Shown one piece after another: positions 54,444-64,000 of a stretch of 64,000 nucleotides of DNA. The number at the start of each line of letters is the position of its first letter. Position 1 is the first letter of the stretch. The stretch covers positions 1 through 64,000 of the forward strand of contig JAOWCC010000330.1 in NCBI GenBank assembly GCA_030867875.1, in the 5' to 3' direction. The translations under genes were made by a program, and so were the position numbers. The DNA comes from Actinernus sp. WN-2022. Lineage: Eukaryota > Cnidaria > Anthozoa > Actiniaria > Actinernidae. A model generated the notes under the pieces. That model did not search any database, was not told where the DNA came from, and worked only from the letters and a program-made list of their open reading frames with translations.

Positions 54444-54785
54444 ATATTAACCCTGCTAGACAGAGATTATTTCCCCCTCTCTCTGCAGCCAGCAGTTATT
54501 ATAATGGCAAACAGAACTCGCTGTAAATTAAGATAAGTGAACTTTTATAGGAGAGTCGAAATAACTGTAATCCTCAGCCAAAATTAAAGCATTGCAGGTC
54601 TCGCTACATGTAGGTTACATGTACGTGAAATTGATCGCGACTAATAGAAATAATGGAAGCCAGATGTGCAATAGACCTGGTGAACCCAGCCGAATTCATT
54701 TGAAATAACTTGCTCGTGTTTTCCGAACTGAAGAGCAGAATATTGAGACGATATTTAGCTCACAAGTATACACTAAATATAGGCC

Positions 54786-54854
54786 TGACCTGGCCTCTCT
54801 TTCGACCATTCTGTAGGCTGGAATATCGCGGAAAAGAGAGCCCAGTAGATATTG
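54786..54854 (-). repeat. Inverted pair, left member
   Basis: On the minus strand CAATATCTACTGG...GAAAGAGAGG reads QYLLGSLFRDIPAYRMVERE. It matches 55458-55524 at about three quarters of positions. No further homology in the 600 bp between was noticed. Confidence 0.65.
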
Positions 54855-55457
54855 CAAAATGTAACCAAGCCACACCATATAATGTGGTTTGGCCTGGCTA
54901 CATAGCTCATAATCATGGCGGTGTGGTGTTTACCAAATTGTGTCAACGTGGATTTGTAATGCCTTGAAAGTGTGTGCAATTATAAATGTGTACCAACGTT
55001 TGAAATGTAATCTATGCAAAGGGAAGATGTATTCGTTAACTTTAGCACTGAGTTTGGTAAGTCGCTGGTTTGTACTTTATTTCCTTTCGTATGTGATTCT
55101 TTAAGATATTCACCACAACAGACTTGTAATTCGTGGATCATAATTTTGATTTCTCCACTCGTATCTCTGATGACTGATTTCACTAAAAACGAAATGCGTG
55201 GACTTAAACCTTCGATATAATTGTAAATACAAATTGTTAATGCTCTCACCTGAAGGATTTATTCCTAGTGGTCCATACTAGAAGCAATAAAGACTCTAAG
55301 CAAGAAATTGTTTGTGTTTGTGTTGCGGGAAGAGATATGGTTAGAGAAATTCTGCACTAAGATTATCGGCCATTATAAACCTTCAAATAGAAATGTATTC
55401 AATAAATCCCGCGAATATTCTCGCGAATTTGACCTGACAGGTTTGAGCAAGCGCATG

Positions 55458-55524
55458 CAATATCTACTGGAATCTCTTTCCCGAGACCTTCCAGTCTACC
55501 GAGCGATCGAAAGAGAGGTCAGGA
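55458..55524 (+). repeat. Inverted pair, right member
   Basis: Plus-strand counterpart reading QYLLESLSRDLPVYRAIERE, in an open frame from 55308 to 55586. The protein family is not recognised. Confidence 0.65.
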
Positions 55525-55586
55525 CTAGCGCTAACTATTACCCAATGCCAATTTGTAGCAATGTATTTATCAGCTCTGATATTTAA

Positions 55587-56395
55587 CCATAGAAATTTGA
55601 TCATTTCACGAGCTGACTTGATTGAAATCACAAACAAAAGATTGTGCTTGAGTTAAAAGGGCTCTGAATTATATATCAATGAATCCTAGCAAAAAGGACA
55701 AAATATTTTCATATTATGCAGAAAAATGCAGATTAATGGTTTTAAGAGAAAAGAGAAACTGCTTTCTAATTATACAGAACAGTACAAGTCAATAGTCCTA
55801 ACAAAATGAAAAAAATTGCTGTCTAATTAATATTATGCAGGTTTCATGTGAATATGATCGCATTGCATTATAGATAGAATAAAAAAAAACAGAACGTCAT
55901 AAATCCTACTAAAACAATTATTATGTACAGTACCCTGCAAGCAGACAATATGCTCTCCTAGAAAAGATCCACTTTATAAAAGATAGTACAAAATACAAAG
56001 AACTAAACATATAATTTCAAAACTACTAACACATATTAATACTAGCAATTTGAGAGCAGATGAAATTAAAACAAGTCATAATAATAACACAAGTATAGTA
56101 TCAAAATGTTCTCTTAAGTATATTTCTTAATGGGGTACTTAAAGGATTCAAGACATTGCTCATTACGAATACAGCTTGAAAGATCGCCCCACGGTACAGA
56201 CACCATGCACTGGTGTAAAGGCTTCGTACATATAAAATGAGTAGAATAGAACATTGGCATTCAGAGGATTAATTATGATTTTGAAACTGTAATTGCATAT
56301 GCTCCACCGCGCAAAGAGCAAATTCTTAAACATAAATACTGTCAGCATCATATTTATACAGTTATCATAATCACCCTAAAATATTTACTCTACCT
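55587..56395. other. Unassigned AT-rich sequence
   Basis: No feature recognised. Confidence 0.3.
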
Positions 56396-56727
56396 GTGTA
56401 GTGTATTCCATTGCACTACTTGTTTGTAGGGTATTCCATTGCACTACTTGTTTGTAGGCTATTCCATTGTACTACTTGTGTGTAGTGTATTCCAATGCAC
56501 TACTTATGTGTAGTGTATTCCATTGCACTACATAACTTGTGTGTAATGCACTACTTGTATGTAGTGTATCCCATTGCACTACTTGTGTGTAGTGTACTCC
56601 ATTGCACTACTTGTGTGTAGTGTATTCCATTGCACTACTTGTGTGTAGTGTATTCCATTGCATACTTGTCTGTAGTGTATTCCACTGCACTACTTGTGTG
56701 TAGTGTATTCATTGCAATACTTGTGTA
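56396..56727. repeat. 28-bp minisatellite, about twelve units
   Basis: Unit TGTAGTGTATTCCATTGCAC plus TACTTGTG with scattered substitutions and small deletions. The unit contains a short inverted pair GTAGTG / CACTAC. Confidence 0.95.
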
Positions 56728-57094
56728 GTGCTCATGCTTCTTCTGTGAGTGCATGTCCACAAATAGCAGGTACGTTATTATATAGTTAGGGGTTGCATTT
56801 TACCCCCGCCCCCCTCCTTAGTGTTTATCAGCATTTATGTAGCCCTCTGCTCTTCCATAGTTACAAATAGGCCTTAGTCACTGTAAAAAAATACTTAATA
56901 CACAGACTATGAATATTGATATGTTAACTGCTCTCCTTTTAGTCTGTTAATCTAGTAATCATTACTAACAGGGGATGTAACCGGATGTTTTTGCATTGTA
57001 AGCCGGGCCCCACACTACTCATTACGAAATCAGAGACTTTTTATGAGAACCCACCGTTACACATGCATGCTTTAATCTTACTGGACCATTTTAA

Positions 57095-57331
57095 AGTGCC
57101 TATAACCATTCTGGCAATTTAAATATATATGAAGCTTCGAAATATTTTGAATACTTCTGTGAAGAAAGTTTTGGTATACAGCGAATAATATTCAATGTTC
57201 TACGCTTGTTTGAAATCGTGAACATTTGACCCTTCCTGGCCCATGACCGCGTAAGTAAAAGCCTGGGTCGATACCTGTATATACGTCACCTCATTATTGC
57301 ATTATCCCGCATGGCGCCTTTCTATCACAAC
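57095..57331. mobile_element. TTAA MITE C (copy 2), left part
   Basis: Begins after TTAA (57091-57094) with AGTGCCTATAACC, and matches the left 240 bp of copy 1 at 27111. Broken at ATCACAAC by the 5.8-kb insertion. Confidence 0.9.
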
Positions 57332-58029
57332 TAGGGTTGTCCACATTATGTTCGAAATTTTCACTATTATGCTAATTACTCGGGCTGTCTGTGGCAGGCA
57401 CGAGTCGAAATCTGCAGGCCGTTATGTTTTTTGGTTCTGTGCAGCAAAATTTATGCACATGCGTTGAATTATGCATTAATTGTATGCACGCACCTCGTGG
57501 CGCTAATATATTTCTCTCCAGTCCAGTCGCCATCTTGAGATTCGGCGGACGCTATTCTTGTTTGAGGTACGTTTCGTAGGTTTTATGCCACATTTCATTT
57601 TACCGTGTTTTGCCTGGTTTACCAATCTCGTATCGAGACCTGTGTACATTTATACTAATCGAAATATAGCGATTTACTAACACATATATATAATGAACTC
57701 CTGAACTGTGAGAGCAACACTGTCACTCGCCAACACGAAGCCAGGATACTACCCTGAAGCCAGAGGCTGGAAGCGAGACGTCTTAGCTAGCCGTTGAGCG
57801 AAGCGACACCTCTTTTAAGCTGAGGTCGAGCGCTAGCGAGACGTCAGCCCGTTGTGAGCTATACGTTGTCGATATTGTAAGCTAGGGCAAGCGGATTTCC
57901 AGCCTCTGATCCAGGGTACCAGAATACACACTCGGCACATAATTATGATGAGCCAAGCAATATTGAACTCTCAAGGAAACCTCTCACGGCCGAGGTTTTG
58001 GTTCGAGGAATTAAAGGCTTCCAACAATA

Positions 58030-58150
58030 GACCAATCCAAGGTAATTTCCACCATCTTGTAGGGGGTGCAAACATGGCGCGAAATACAATGTTTGTATGG
58101 GAATCCGATGCGAAATAATTTCCGTAAATTCGAATTTATGAAATATTCTT
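58030..58150 (+). repeat. Dispersed repeat, copy 2
   Basis: Inverted relative of 50757-50905, inside the hAT-like element. Confidence 0.8.
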
Positions 58151-58586
58151 CAGATACGAACTTAAGATACCAGGCAAAAGATTAACTGATAGAAATTTGA
58201 GGGATGTAGCGGTGCTGGGAAGCGTGCAATCGTGTTTTTAGTTTCCCATACATTTGTCTGTAACAACGACAGCTATCGCGCTACCGGCCACTCCTAAAGA
58301 CTGCTAAATTCAGCTAATAATTCTTCTGTTTGGTTATTACTAAGAGAATTTCAAATGAAAGTGTATTTCATCTTCAATCTCATTGGGAACACACCATCAC
58401 AAATCTGAAGAAGGGTAGTCGAAAATAGAAAATAAAAATCCTGGAACGCAAAATATCAAAGAATATCAATACCTGCCTTGCACAGGGCCAGCAAATGTGC
58501 ATCTTGAGGAAGTCCTAGCTCCCCTGAAAACAATTTCTTTATGGAAGTGGGGATATGGAAAACGTCTCCTGGTCTGTGCTCACCTT

Positions 58587-59345
58587 AATTAATAATAATA
58601 ATAATAATTTATTACTTATATTGCGCAAGTGACATTAAAATGATCAAATGCGCAATGCATATTTTAAGTAAAAACTGACATGAACACAGAATCATTGAAC
58701 TATATGGTAATAAAATACTATAATAAACTATAAACCTAATATAAAAATCTAACGTGACAATATAATAAAAATGACCAATATAAAATTTAAGGACTTATAA
58801 TTACAATGGAAGTTGATAACATATTAGTAAGCTAATTTGAAAAGACAGGTCTTCAGATGGCTCTTAAAAGTATTACTATTTTCAGTCATGCGTAGTTCCT
58901 TAGGTAAAGAATTCCACAATCTAGGCGCAGCAACAACAAATGCCCTATCTCCCAATGTAGTCTTAGTTCTGATTGTAGGAATAGCAAGCCTACGACCTTC
59001 TGAAGATCTAAGACCATGTGCAGAATACTTAATATGCAGCAGGTCACTCAGATATAATGGCGCAAGACCATGGATCGCCTTAAAAGTAATTAATATAACT
59101 TTAAAGTTGACACGTGAGCTTATAGGGAGCCAATGCAAATCATGCATGAGCGGTGTGACATGGCAATATCTCGATGCGTTGCAAACAAGCCTCGCAGCTG
59201 CATTTAAGACACGCTGGAGCTTGTGCGGTTGGTTGTCTGGTAATCCATACAGCAAACTGTTACAATAATCTATCCGAGAAGTTATAAACGAATGTATCAG
59301 AGATTTTGTTGCGTCTGGCGATAAATATTTACGTATGCGTCTAAT
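58587..59345 (-). mobile_element. LINE 3' fragment (-)
   Basis: Minus strand frame 59393-58824 is the RT thumb and tail, open without a break: [87 protein letters not shown]. The 3' UTR ends in an (ATT)n tail at 58587-58607. It is the same general class as the fragment at 26.9-27.9 kb. The initial codons upstream of about 59345 are not LINE-like. Confidence 0.9.
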
Positions 59346-59603
59346 ATATATTATGCAGGTGGTAGAACGCAGTGCCACACAACTTACTAACATGATTATG
59401 TTGTGTTATGTTGTGCCCTGGCATAATATTATAATTGAAACTGTTGTTATGAACAAGCCAAATAAACCAAGTGTGTACCACGACGTACGCGGAAAGGGGC
59501 AACGAACTGCCAAATGAAGGAACAATGAGTCAATCGATATACGATCTGCACGGGAAGAGCGTAGTAGAAACATATTTCGCAAAACCCCGTCACATAAAAT
59601 ATG

Positions 59604-59915
59604 CACTACAATAAAGCATGTCAATAACAGTCGTGAGGGAACAAATAGCCAAACACATCCCATGGCTAAAACAAGAAGAGCGGCGTAGAAAACGTACGCG
59701 AGACCGCTCACATATGAACACATGCATTACAATAGAGCATGCCAACAACAGCCATGAGGGACCAAATAGCTAAACACATCCCATGACTTATACGGCGACG
59801 TAGAAAACTTTTGACGAGACCGCTCACATATAAACACATGCATTACGATAAAGCATGCCAACAACAGCCATGAGGGAACAAATAGCCAAACACATCCCAT
59901 TACTTTATACACACA
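59604..59915. repeat. About 118-bp tandem repeat, 2.6 units
   Basis: ATAGAGCATGCCAACAACAG, CAAATAGCCAAACACATCCC and GACCGCTCACATAT-type segments recur at offsets of about 122 and 116 bp. Confidence 0.85.
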
Positions 59916-60117
59916 AGAAGCCGAGAAACGCGAGAACGGCGACAAAATGAAGAAACACGAACGGAAATAGTTTAACACCTGGGTTAGCTTGAACCGGTGG
60001 AGGGTCTTCGGTTTGTACTTGGGGAGCCAAGACGTTCATAAATGGACACTATAGTGGGTGGAGAACTTGCTCGGTCATCATACCATAGACGAGAGGACGA
60101 CTAGATTTCGAAGGTTT

Positions 60118-60204
60118 GGCGACCTCGCTCAAATGGTGAGGTGATTCTGTAGGTTACGTTGCACCTCTTATTCGTACTTGGATATGATCGCTGAGAATAG
60201 TGAG
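60118..60204. repeat. Inverted repeat arm inside the hAT-like element
   Basis: GACCTCGCTCAAATGGTGAG to CGCTGAGAATAG is the near complement of 62753-62832. Confidence 0.75.
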
Positions 60205-60508
60205 GAAAATTCCCGGAAATAGGTGAAAAATCGAAATTGGGATTCCTGTGGAGAAAAGTCGGCGAGAAATGGACTAGGCCATAGTTACTAGAGCATGACA
60301 TCAGACAGGGTCAGTTATTATTAGAAAACACCTTTCGTGACAATCAGGCTCGTGCAATTGAAGACTACATTGAAAGCTCAATCACGATCCAGTATAACAA
60401 GAGATAATCACATATATTATCGAAACCGTCAGAATTATTCAGGTAATGATACATCAATACTCAATTAGTTAATTTTAATTAATTAATAAATTAATTAATC
60501 GGAAAAAA

Positions 60509-60565
60509 GAGCATAATTGAGCATAATGTTGAGACTTTTTGAGCATAATAGTAATATTTTTTGAG
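60509..60565. repeat. GAGCATAAT short repeats
   Basis: Three GAGCATAAT and one GAGTATAA within 57 bp, like the GCATAAT motifs at the right end of the element. Confidence 0.7.
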
Positions 60566-60639
60566 TATAAATAACAAGAGCCCATCTGGGCTTTCACTCG
60601 GGCCAATATATATACATCAATACAGCCAGACACCTTTAA

Positions 60640-61945
60640 AAGCATGAAAATTCGTGCTACTCGCCTGATGAACCGTGTGCGTTGTGAATACTATACCACT
60701 TATATTCAAGAGAACAGTTCTGATAAGAGGAAGTTATTTGAAGCTACAAAGGCTTTGCTCAGTGAACCAAAGGACGTCTCATTCCCTCGGGACATTGACC
60801 CTAACCACCTTGCAGATAACTTCGGGAACTTCTTCGTGCGGAAGATTGATAACATGAACAAATCTCTTGATGAATTGGCGGAGTTATCACCGGCACCTGC
60901 ATCTTCCAATGATGTCGCAGTATGTATGGATGCCTCCTTCACTGATTTCAAGTCCCTGTCTGAAGAGGAAGTACGTGGTATGATTGGAAAAGCTGCTAAG
61001 AAATCATGTACCTTGGATCCCATGCCTACGTTGGTGGTTCACCGGTTTCTGGATACTCTACTGCCAGTCATCACTGACATGGTGAACTTATGACTGCAGT
61101 TTGGGCACTTTGCTGATGCTTGGAAACAGGCGTTGGTGGTACCATCGCTCAAAAAATATGGTCTTGACACCGCCTTCAAGAACTTCCGCCCAGTCAGTAA
61201 TCTGCCGTATATATCCAAACTGTCTGAGAGGGCTGGGGCGAACCAGCTAACAGAGCACATGACAGCCAATGATTTACACTCGCTATTGCAGTCCGCATAC
61301 AAGAAGAATCATAGTACGGAACCAGCCCTGCTCATGGTTAAGAACGATATACTGATGAACATGAACGACCAGCACGTCACCTTACTTGTCCTGTTGGATT
61401 TAAGTTCTGTATTTGACACCATACATCATGACATTATGCTCAACCGTCTCAAGTCTGACCAATGATGGGAAGGCCCTGGCATGGTTCAAGTCTTATTTTT
61501 TCTCTGCCCCACCCCCTCCCCCTCATCTGAACCTTCCACAGGAAGCCCGCTCAGATGATCCTTCCACCACAGGAATCCCGGTGATTCAAATGTCTTGTTT
61601 CTTATTATTTAGGAGTTGCCTGCGGAGGAGGCTAGATCCTGCCTTGGCCCCCTACTTTTACCATATATACCCGAAGGCTCTTCCAAATTGTCAGTGATCA
61701 CATACCCCAAGTCCACTGCTATGCGGATGATACGCAGTTGTACATATCATTCAGTCATAATCTGTCCACTGATGCTGAATCTGCACTAATGTCAATGTGT
61801 GACTGTATTCATGATATTAAATACTGGATGATCACAGATAAACTTATGCTAAATGACAATAAAACTGAATTTGTGATACTGGGCACTAGGCAACAGCTAG
61901 CTAAAGTTAATATTGAGAGCATCCAGGTTGGAGCTAGACATGGTT
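60640..61945 (+). mobile_element. LINE RT fragment (+)
   Basis: Plus strand: KKSCTLDPMPTLVVHRFLD, ADAWKQALVVPSLKK, FKNFRPVSNLPYISKLSER, LQSAYKKNHSTEPALL, LLVLLDLSSVFDTIHHDIML (block A) and, in another frame, CYADDTQLYISFSHNLST (catalytic YADD, about 61717), DNKTEFVILGTRQQL. It stops abruptly at about 61945. A stop at 61091, and a C-rich insertion and frame change near 61500-61700, inactivate it. Confidence 0.88.
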
Positions 61946-62702
61946 AATTGGAAGTCAAACCATGATCCCAGGTTTCTCACCACAGACACAGGTTGGATCT
62001 CTAAGGATACCCAATTAGCGAGACGTACTTAACCAATGCATTCATTTGTTAATTACCGTTTATTATCATTGTTTCAGCTGTGTTTCAGCTTATATTGTTT
62101 CTCCTGTCTTTTTTTGGTAATACTACTCCGCATTCCTCAATTTTGGGGTTACCTCTATTGCTTTCGCCGCGCATTTTTATTTTCTCGCTCGAGGGTGACA
62201 GCTTTAAAAGGGGAGTCTAATTCCCTCTCGGATTACTGAGGTTTAAAAGGCTGTCATACTCTGGGCTGCGCTACTTTTTACTCGCTTGTTTCTTTTCCCA
62301 GCGATGATCTAAGCGTTTCAAGCCAAGCTCACTCTTTCAATACTGGGACTAACGCAGGGGTTCGAACCTACTCGCGTTACCGACCGCTTTATCGCCTGGA
62401 TTCGGCATGACGGCAACCCTTTTACGCACGCGCAGCCCAGGGGTTGGCAGCTGGTAACACCCACATATCTCGAGATTTCCTCAGCTTGGTGCTTAGTGGC
62501 CACGATTTGTCTATGCTGATCTTCAGGGACCCCAACAGTTTTGTCGCCGGAGGTTCCCAACAGGGTCGAAAGCGTAAGTCGACCTCTTTAGCCGTTTTCA
62601 GTTCTGGGCCTCTGTGGGTCTCGGAGGTTTGAGGTTTGAGTGTTGGGTTGTCTTCGCGGGGTTTAGGTTATATAACCATGTTATCGATGCCATTCTGTGG
62701 CC
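61946..62702. other. Unassigned; possible tRNA-like remnant on the minus strand
   Basis: GGGGTTCGAACCTACTCGCG at about 62357, read in reverse, contains a B-box-like GGTTCGAACCCC, but no convincing cloverleaf was found. Otherwise nothing recognised. Confidence 0.3.
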
Positions 62703-63038
62703 GCCGAATATCCGTAACTCAATGAGTACGGGTGAGACTGATGAGAATAGGATACTATTCTCAGCGGTCTTACCCAAGTACCAATAAGAGGCGCAACCTA
62801 CAGAATCACTTCACCATTTGAGCGAGGTGGCCGTATTCGGCACGGAGTTCGTCAGCCTCTATATCCTTTTCTCATCTCCTCTCATCCTACTCCATATGGC
62901 GGCTGCTTCCAGTCCTTTCCCTTCCCACCCACCCTATTGGGTGACTCCTTCTCCTGCATTGAAGGACTGGGAGCGGCAGCCGGATATCCGTAACTCAACG
63001 AGTACGGGTGAGACCAATGAGAATAGGATACTATTATG
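62703..63038. repeat. Direct duplication of a 55-bp segment
   Basis: ATATCCGTAACTCAAYGAGT followed by ACGGGTGAGACYRATGAGAA and TAGGATACTATT occurs at about 62706-62760 and 62984-63037. Confidence 0.85.
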
Positions 63039-63110
63039 CCGGCATAATGCTCGATGCTTTTGCCTCACTATTATGCTCGAAATTATGCCAGCATAATGTG
63101 GACAACCCTA

Positions 63111-63345
63111 ATCACAACAACATCGATGTATAGAAAATATACACAGTTTGTGAGTTTTTAGTAAAGAAAAAAATACATTTTAGTCACCATGTTAAGTATT
63201 TATTCAAATGATCGCAAAGTCGAATTAATTATATGACATCTATACAGAAATCGACCCAGGCTTTTACTTACGCGGTCATGGGTCATGAAAGGGCAAATTT
63301 ATACGATTTCAAACATGAGTATAACATAAAGTATTCACTTTAAAC
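63111..63345. mobile_element. TTAA MITE C (copy 2), right part
   Basis: Resumes MITE C homology after the hAT-like element (ATCACAACAACATCGATG) and runs to AAGTATTCACTT near 63340. The right terminus GGGTTATATGCACTTTAA of copy 1 is missing. Confidence 0.85.
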
Positions 63346-63349
63346 CATG

Positions 63350-63374
63350 TTTGTGTCCCAGAGAGGGACACAAA
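63350..63374. repeat. Perfect 10-bp hairpin
   Basis: TTTGTGTCCC / GGGACACAAA around AGAGA, at the point where MITE C copy 2 stops matching copy 1. Confidence 0.8.
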
Positions 63375-64000
63375 GATGACGGCCGCATACGAAGTATTGT
63401 AAAATTTTCGTACACTCATTGGCCCACAGATCCGTTAGGAAATAATCCAATGTTCCAAAATGTGGGTTATAAGTGTATTTTTGGTAGTTCTACAAGGACC
63501 AAGTTGTGTTATTGATTTTATCACTGCAAATCGATTTTGCGATCGCGTGTCATGTCGATGAAAACCACCAATTTCATCACCAGATTATCAGACATCAAAT
63601 ATGCATTGCAAGCCGAGGGAAAGTTTGTGGACGTCGCAGTTTAGTTGCTTTCGGAAACGTTTTTAATTTGATGCTTGATTGAGCGCCATTTATTGAATGA
63701 CCCTGGCTTCCCCTGGGGACAAGCGTGTTGTTTTTGAGAAGACTAACACTAAAATGCAATGTAATTATGTGGTTGACTAAATAGTCAAAGAGCATGCATG
63801 TTTATGGTTTTAAATATCCCACATGGAGGAAGCGGGTTTGATAAATAAAGAGAAGAACCTATAGATTGAAATAGGTGATCCCACATGGACTACTGATATA
63901 GACATGTCAGTTTGGAGTCAATTGTTTTTAGCGCACGGCTAGTCGTGCCAGAGAAGAGCAAGAGCTGATGCTTTTGATCGCAAATTCCAGCCTGCATTGC
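63375..64000. other. Unassigned sequence to the window end
   Basis: No gene or repeat recognised. The frame at 63595-63795 (-) has no family features. Confidence 0.3.

Larger units (their letters stand above)
57332..63110. mobile_element. hAT-like 5.8-kb element with 8-bp target duplication
   Basis: Perfect 19-bp inverted ends TAGGGTTGTCCACATTATG / CATAATGTGGACAACCCTA and a perfect 8-bp duplication ATCACAAC (57324-57331, 63111-63118), within MITE C copy 2. The intact MITE C copy 1 shows the unoccupied site near 27346. An 8-bp duplication and TAGGG-type ends are hallmarks of hAT transposons. GCATAAT motifs are repeated close to the right end and again at 60509-60565. No transposase is seen; the interior holds two LINE fragments, tandem repeats and internal duplications. 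Confidence 0.85.

Overview
The window is eukaryotic and AT-rich, with spliced exons, polyadenylation-like signals and a very dense load of transposable elements. The host exons encode extracellular recognition modules (an SRCR domain and a fucolectin/tachylectin-type FTP domain). With CR1-type LINEs, a Mag-like Gypsy element, a Polinton-like fragment, a Crypton-like recombinase and many TTAA-flanked MITEs, this points to an invertebrate, most likely an anthozoan cnidarian such as a stony coral. That assignment is inference from repeat style and domain content.

Host gene: four + strand exons have consensus splice sites and mutually compatible phases: 2402-2713 (SRCR), 24139-24245 and 24366-24663 (one FTP domain split in two) and 49763-49950 (possible discoidin-like half domain). 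They could be one long secreted or receptor-like lectin gene whose 20-25 kb introns hold most of the transposons. The 5' and 3' ends are not visible, and they could instead belong to more than one gene. No other convincing host gene, rRNA, or functional tRNA was found.

Layout: 0-1.3 kb two LINE fragments in opposite orientation; 2.4-2.7 SRCR exon; 2.97-3.9 inverted-repeat element with a nested tRNA-derived SINE; 4.31-4.44 MITE; 4.73-9.21 complete but inactivated Gypsy LTR element with a 5-bp target duplication; 9.46-10.89 two TTAA MITEs sharing one TTAA; 11.1-12.75 LINE (-); 14.5-19.4 nearly full-length CR1-type LINE (+) split by two MITEs; 19.8-21.2 CTAGGG-palindrome element with a nested TTAA MITE; 21.6-22.65 repeat R1; 24.1-24.7 FTP exons; 24.9-25.3 element with an E-box minisatellite; 26.9-27.9 LINE (-) with a MITE and an internal empty-site duplicate; 28.6-29.95 LINE (-) with a TTAA MITE; 30.4-36.5 Polinton-like fragment; 36.5-37.2 LINE (+); 37.4-41.1 composite inverted-repeat region including an inverted R1 copy; 42.0-47.3 CR1-type LINE (+) split by two MITEs; 48.2-49.3 tyrosine recombinase remnant (-); 49.76-49.95 exon; 52.4-55.6 small inverted-repeat elements; 56.4-56.7 minisatellite; 57.33-63.11 a 5.8-kb hAT-like element with perfect 19-bp ends and an 8-bp target duplication, inserted in a TTAA MITE.

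The most distinctive locus is 30.4-36.5 kb. A DDE integrase (+) and a protein-primed family B DNA polymerase (-) converge tail to tail. Beside the integrase are two intact small membrane-protein ORFs, and upstream of them a heptamer ACAATAG occurs six times in about 500 bp. No capsid, protease or ATPase gene is visible. The polymerase and integrase are broken by stops and frameshifts while the two small ORFs are open. The nested insertions give several internally verifiable target-site duplications and empty sites.
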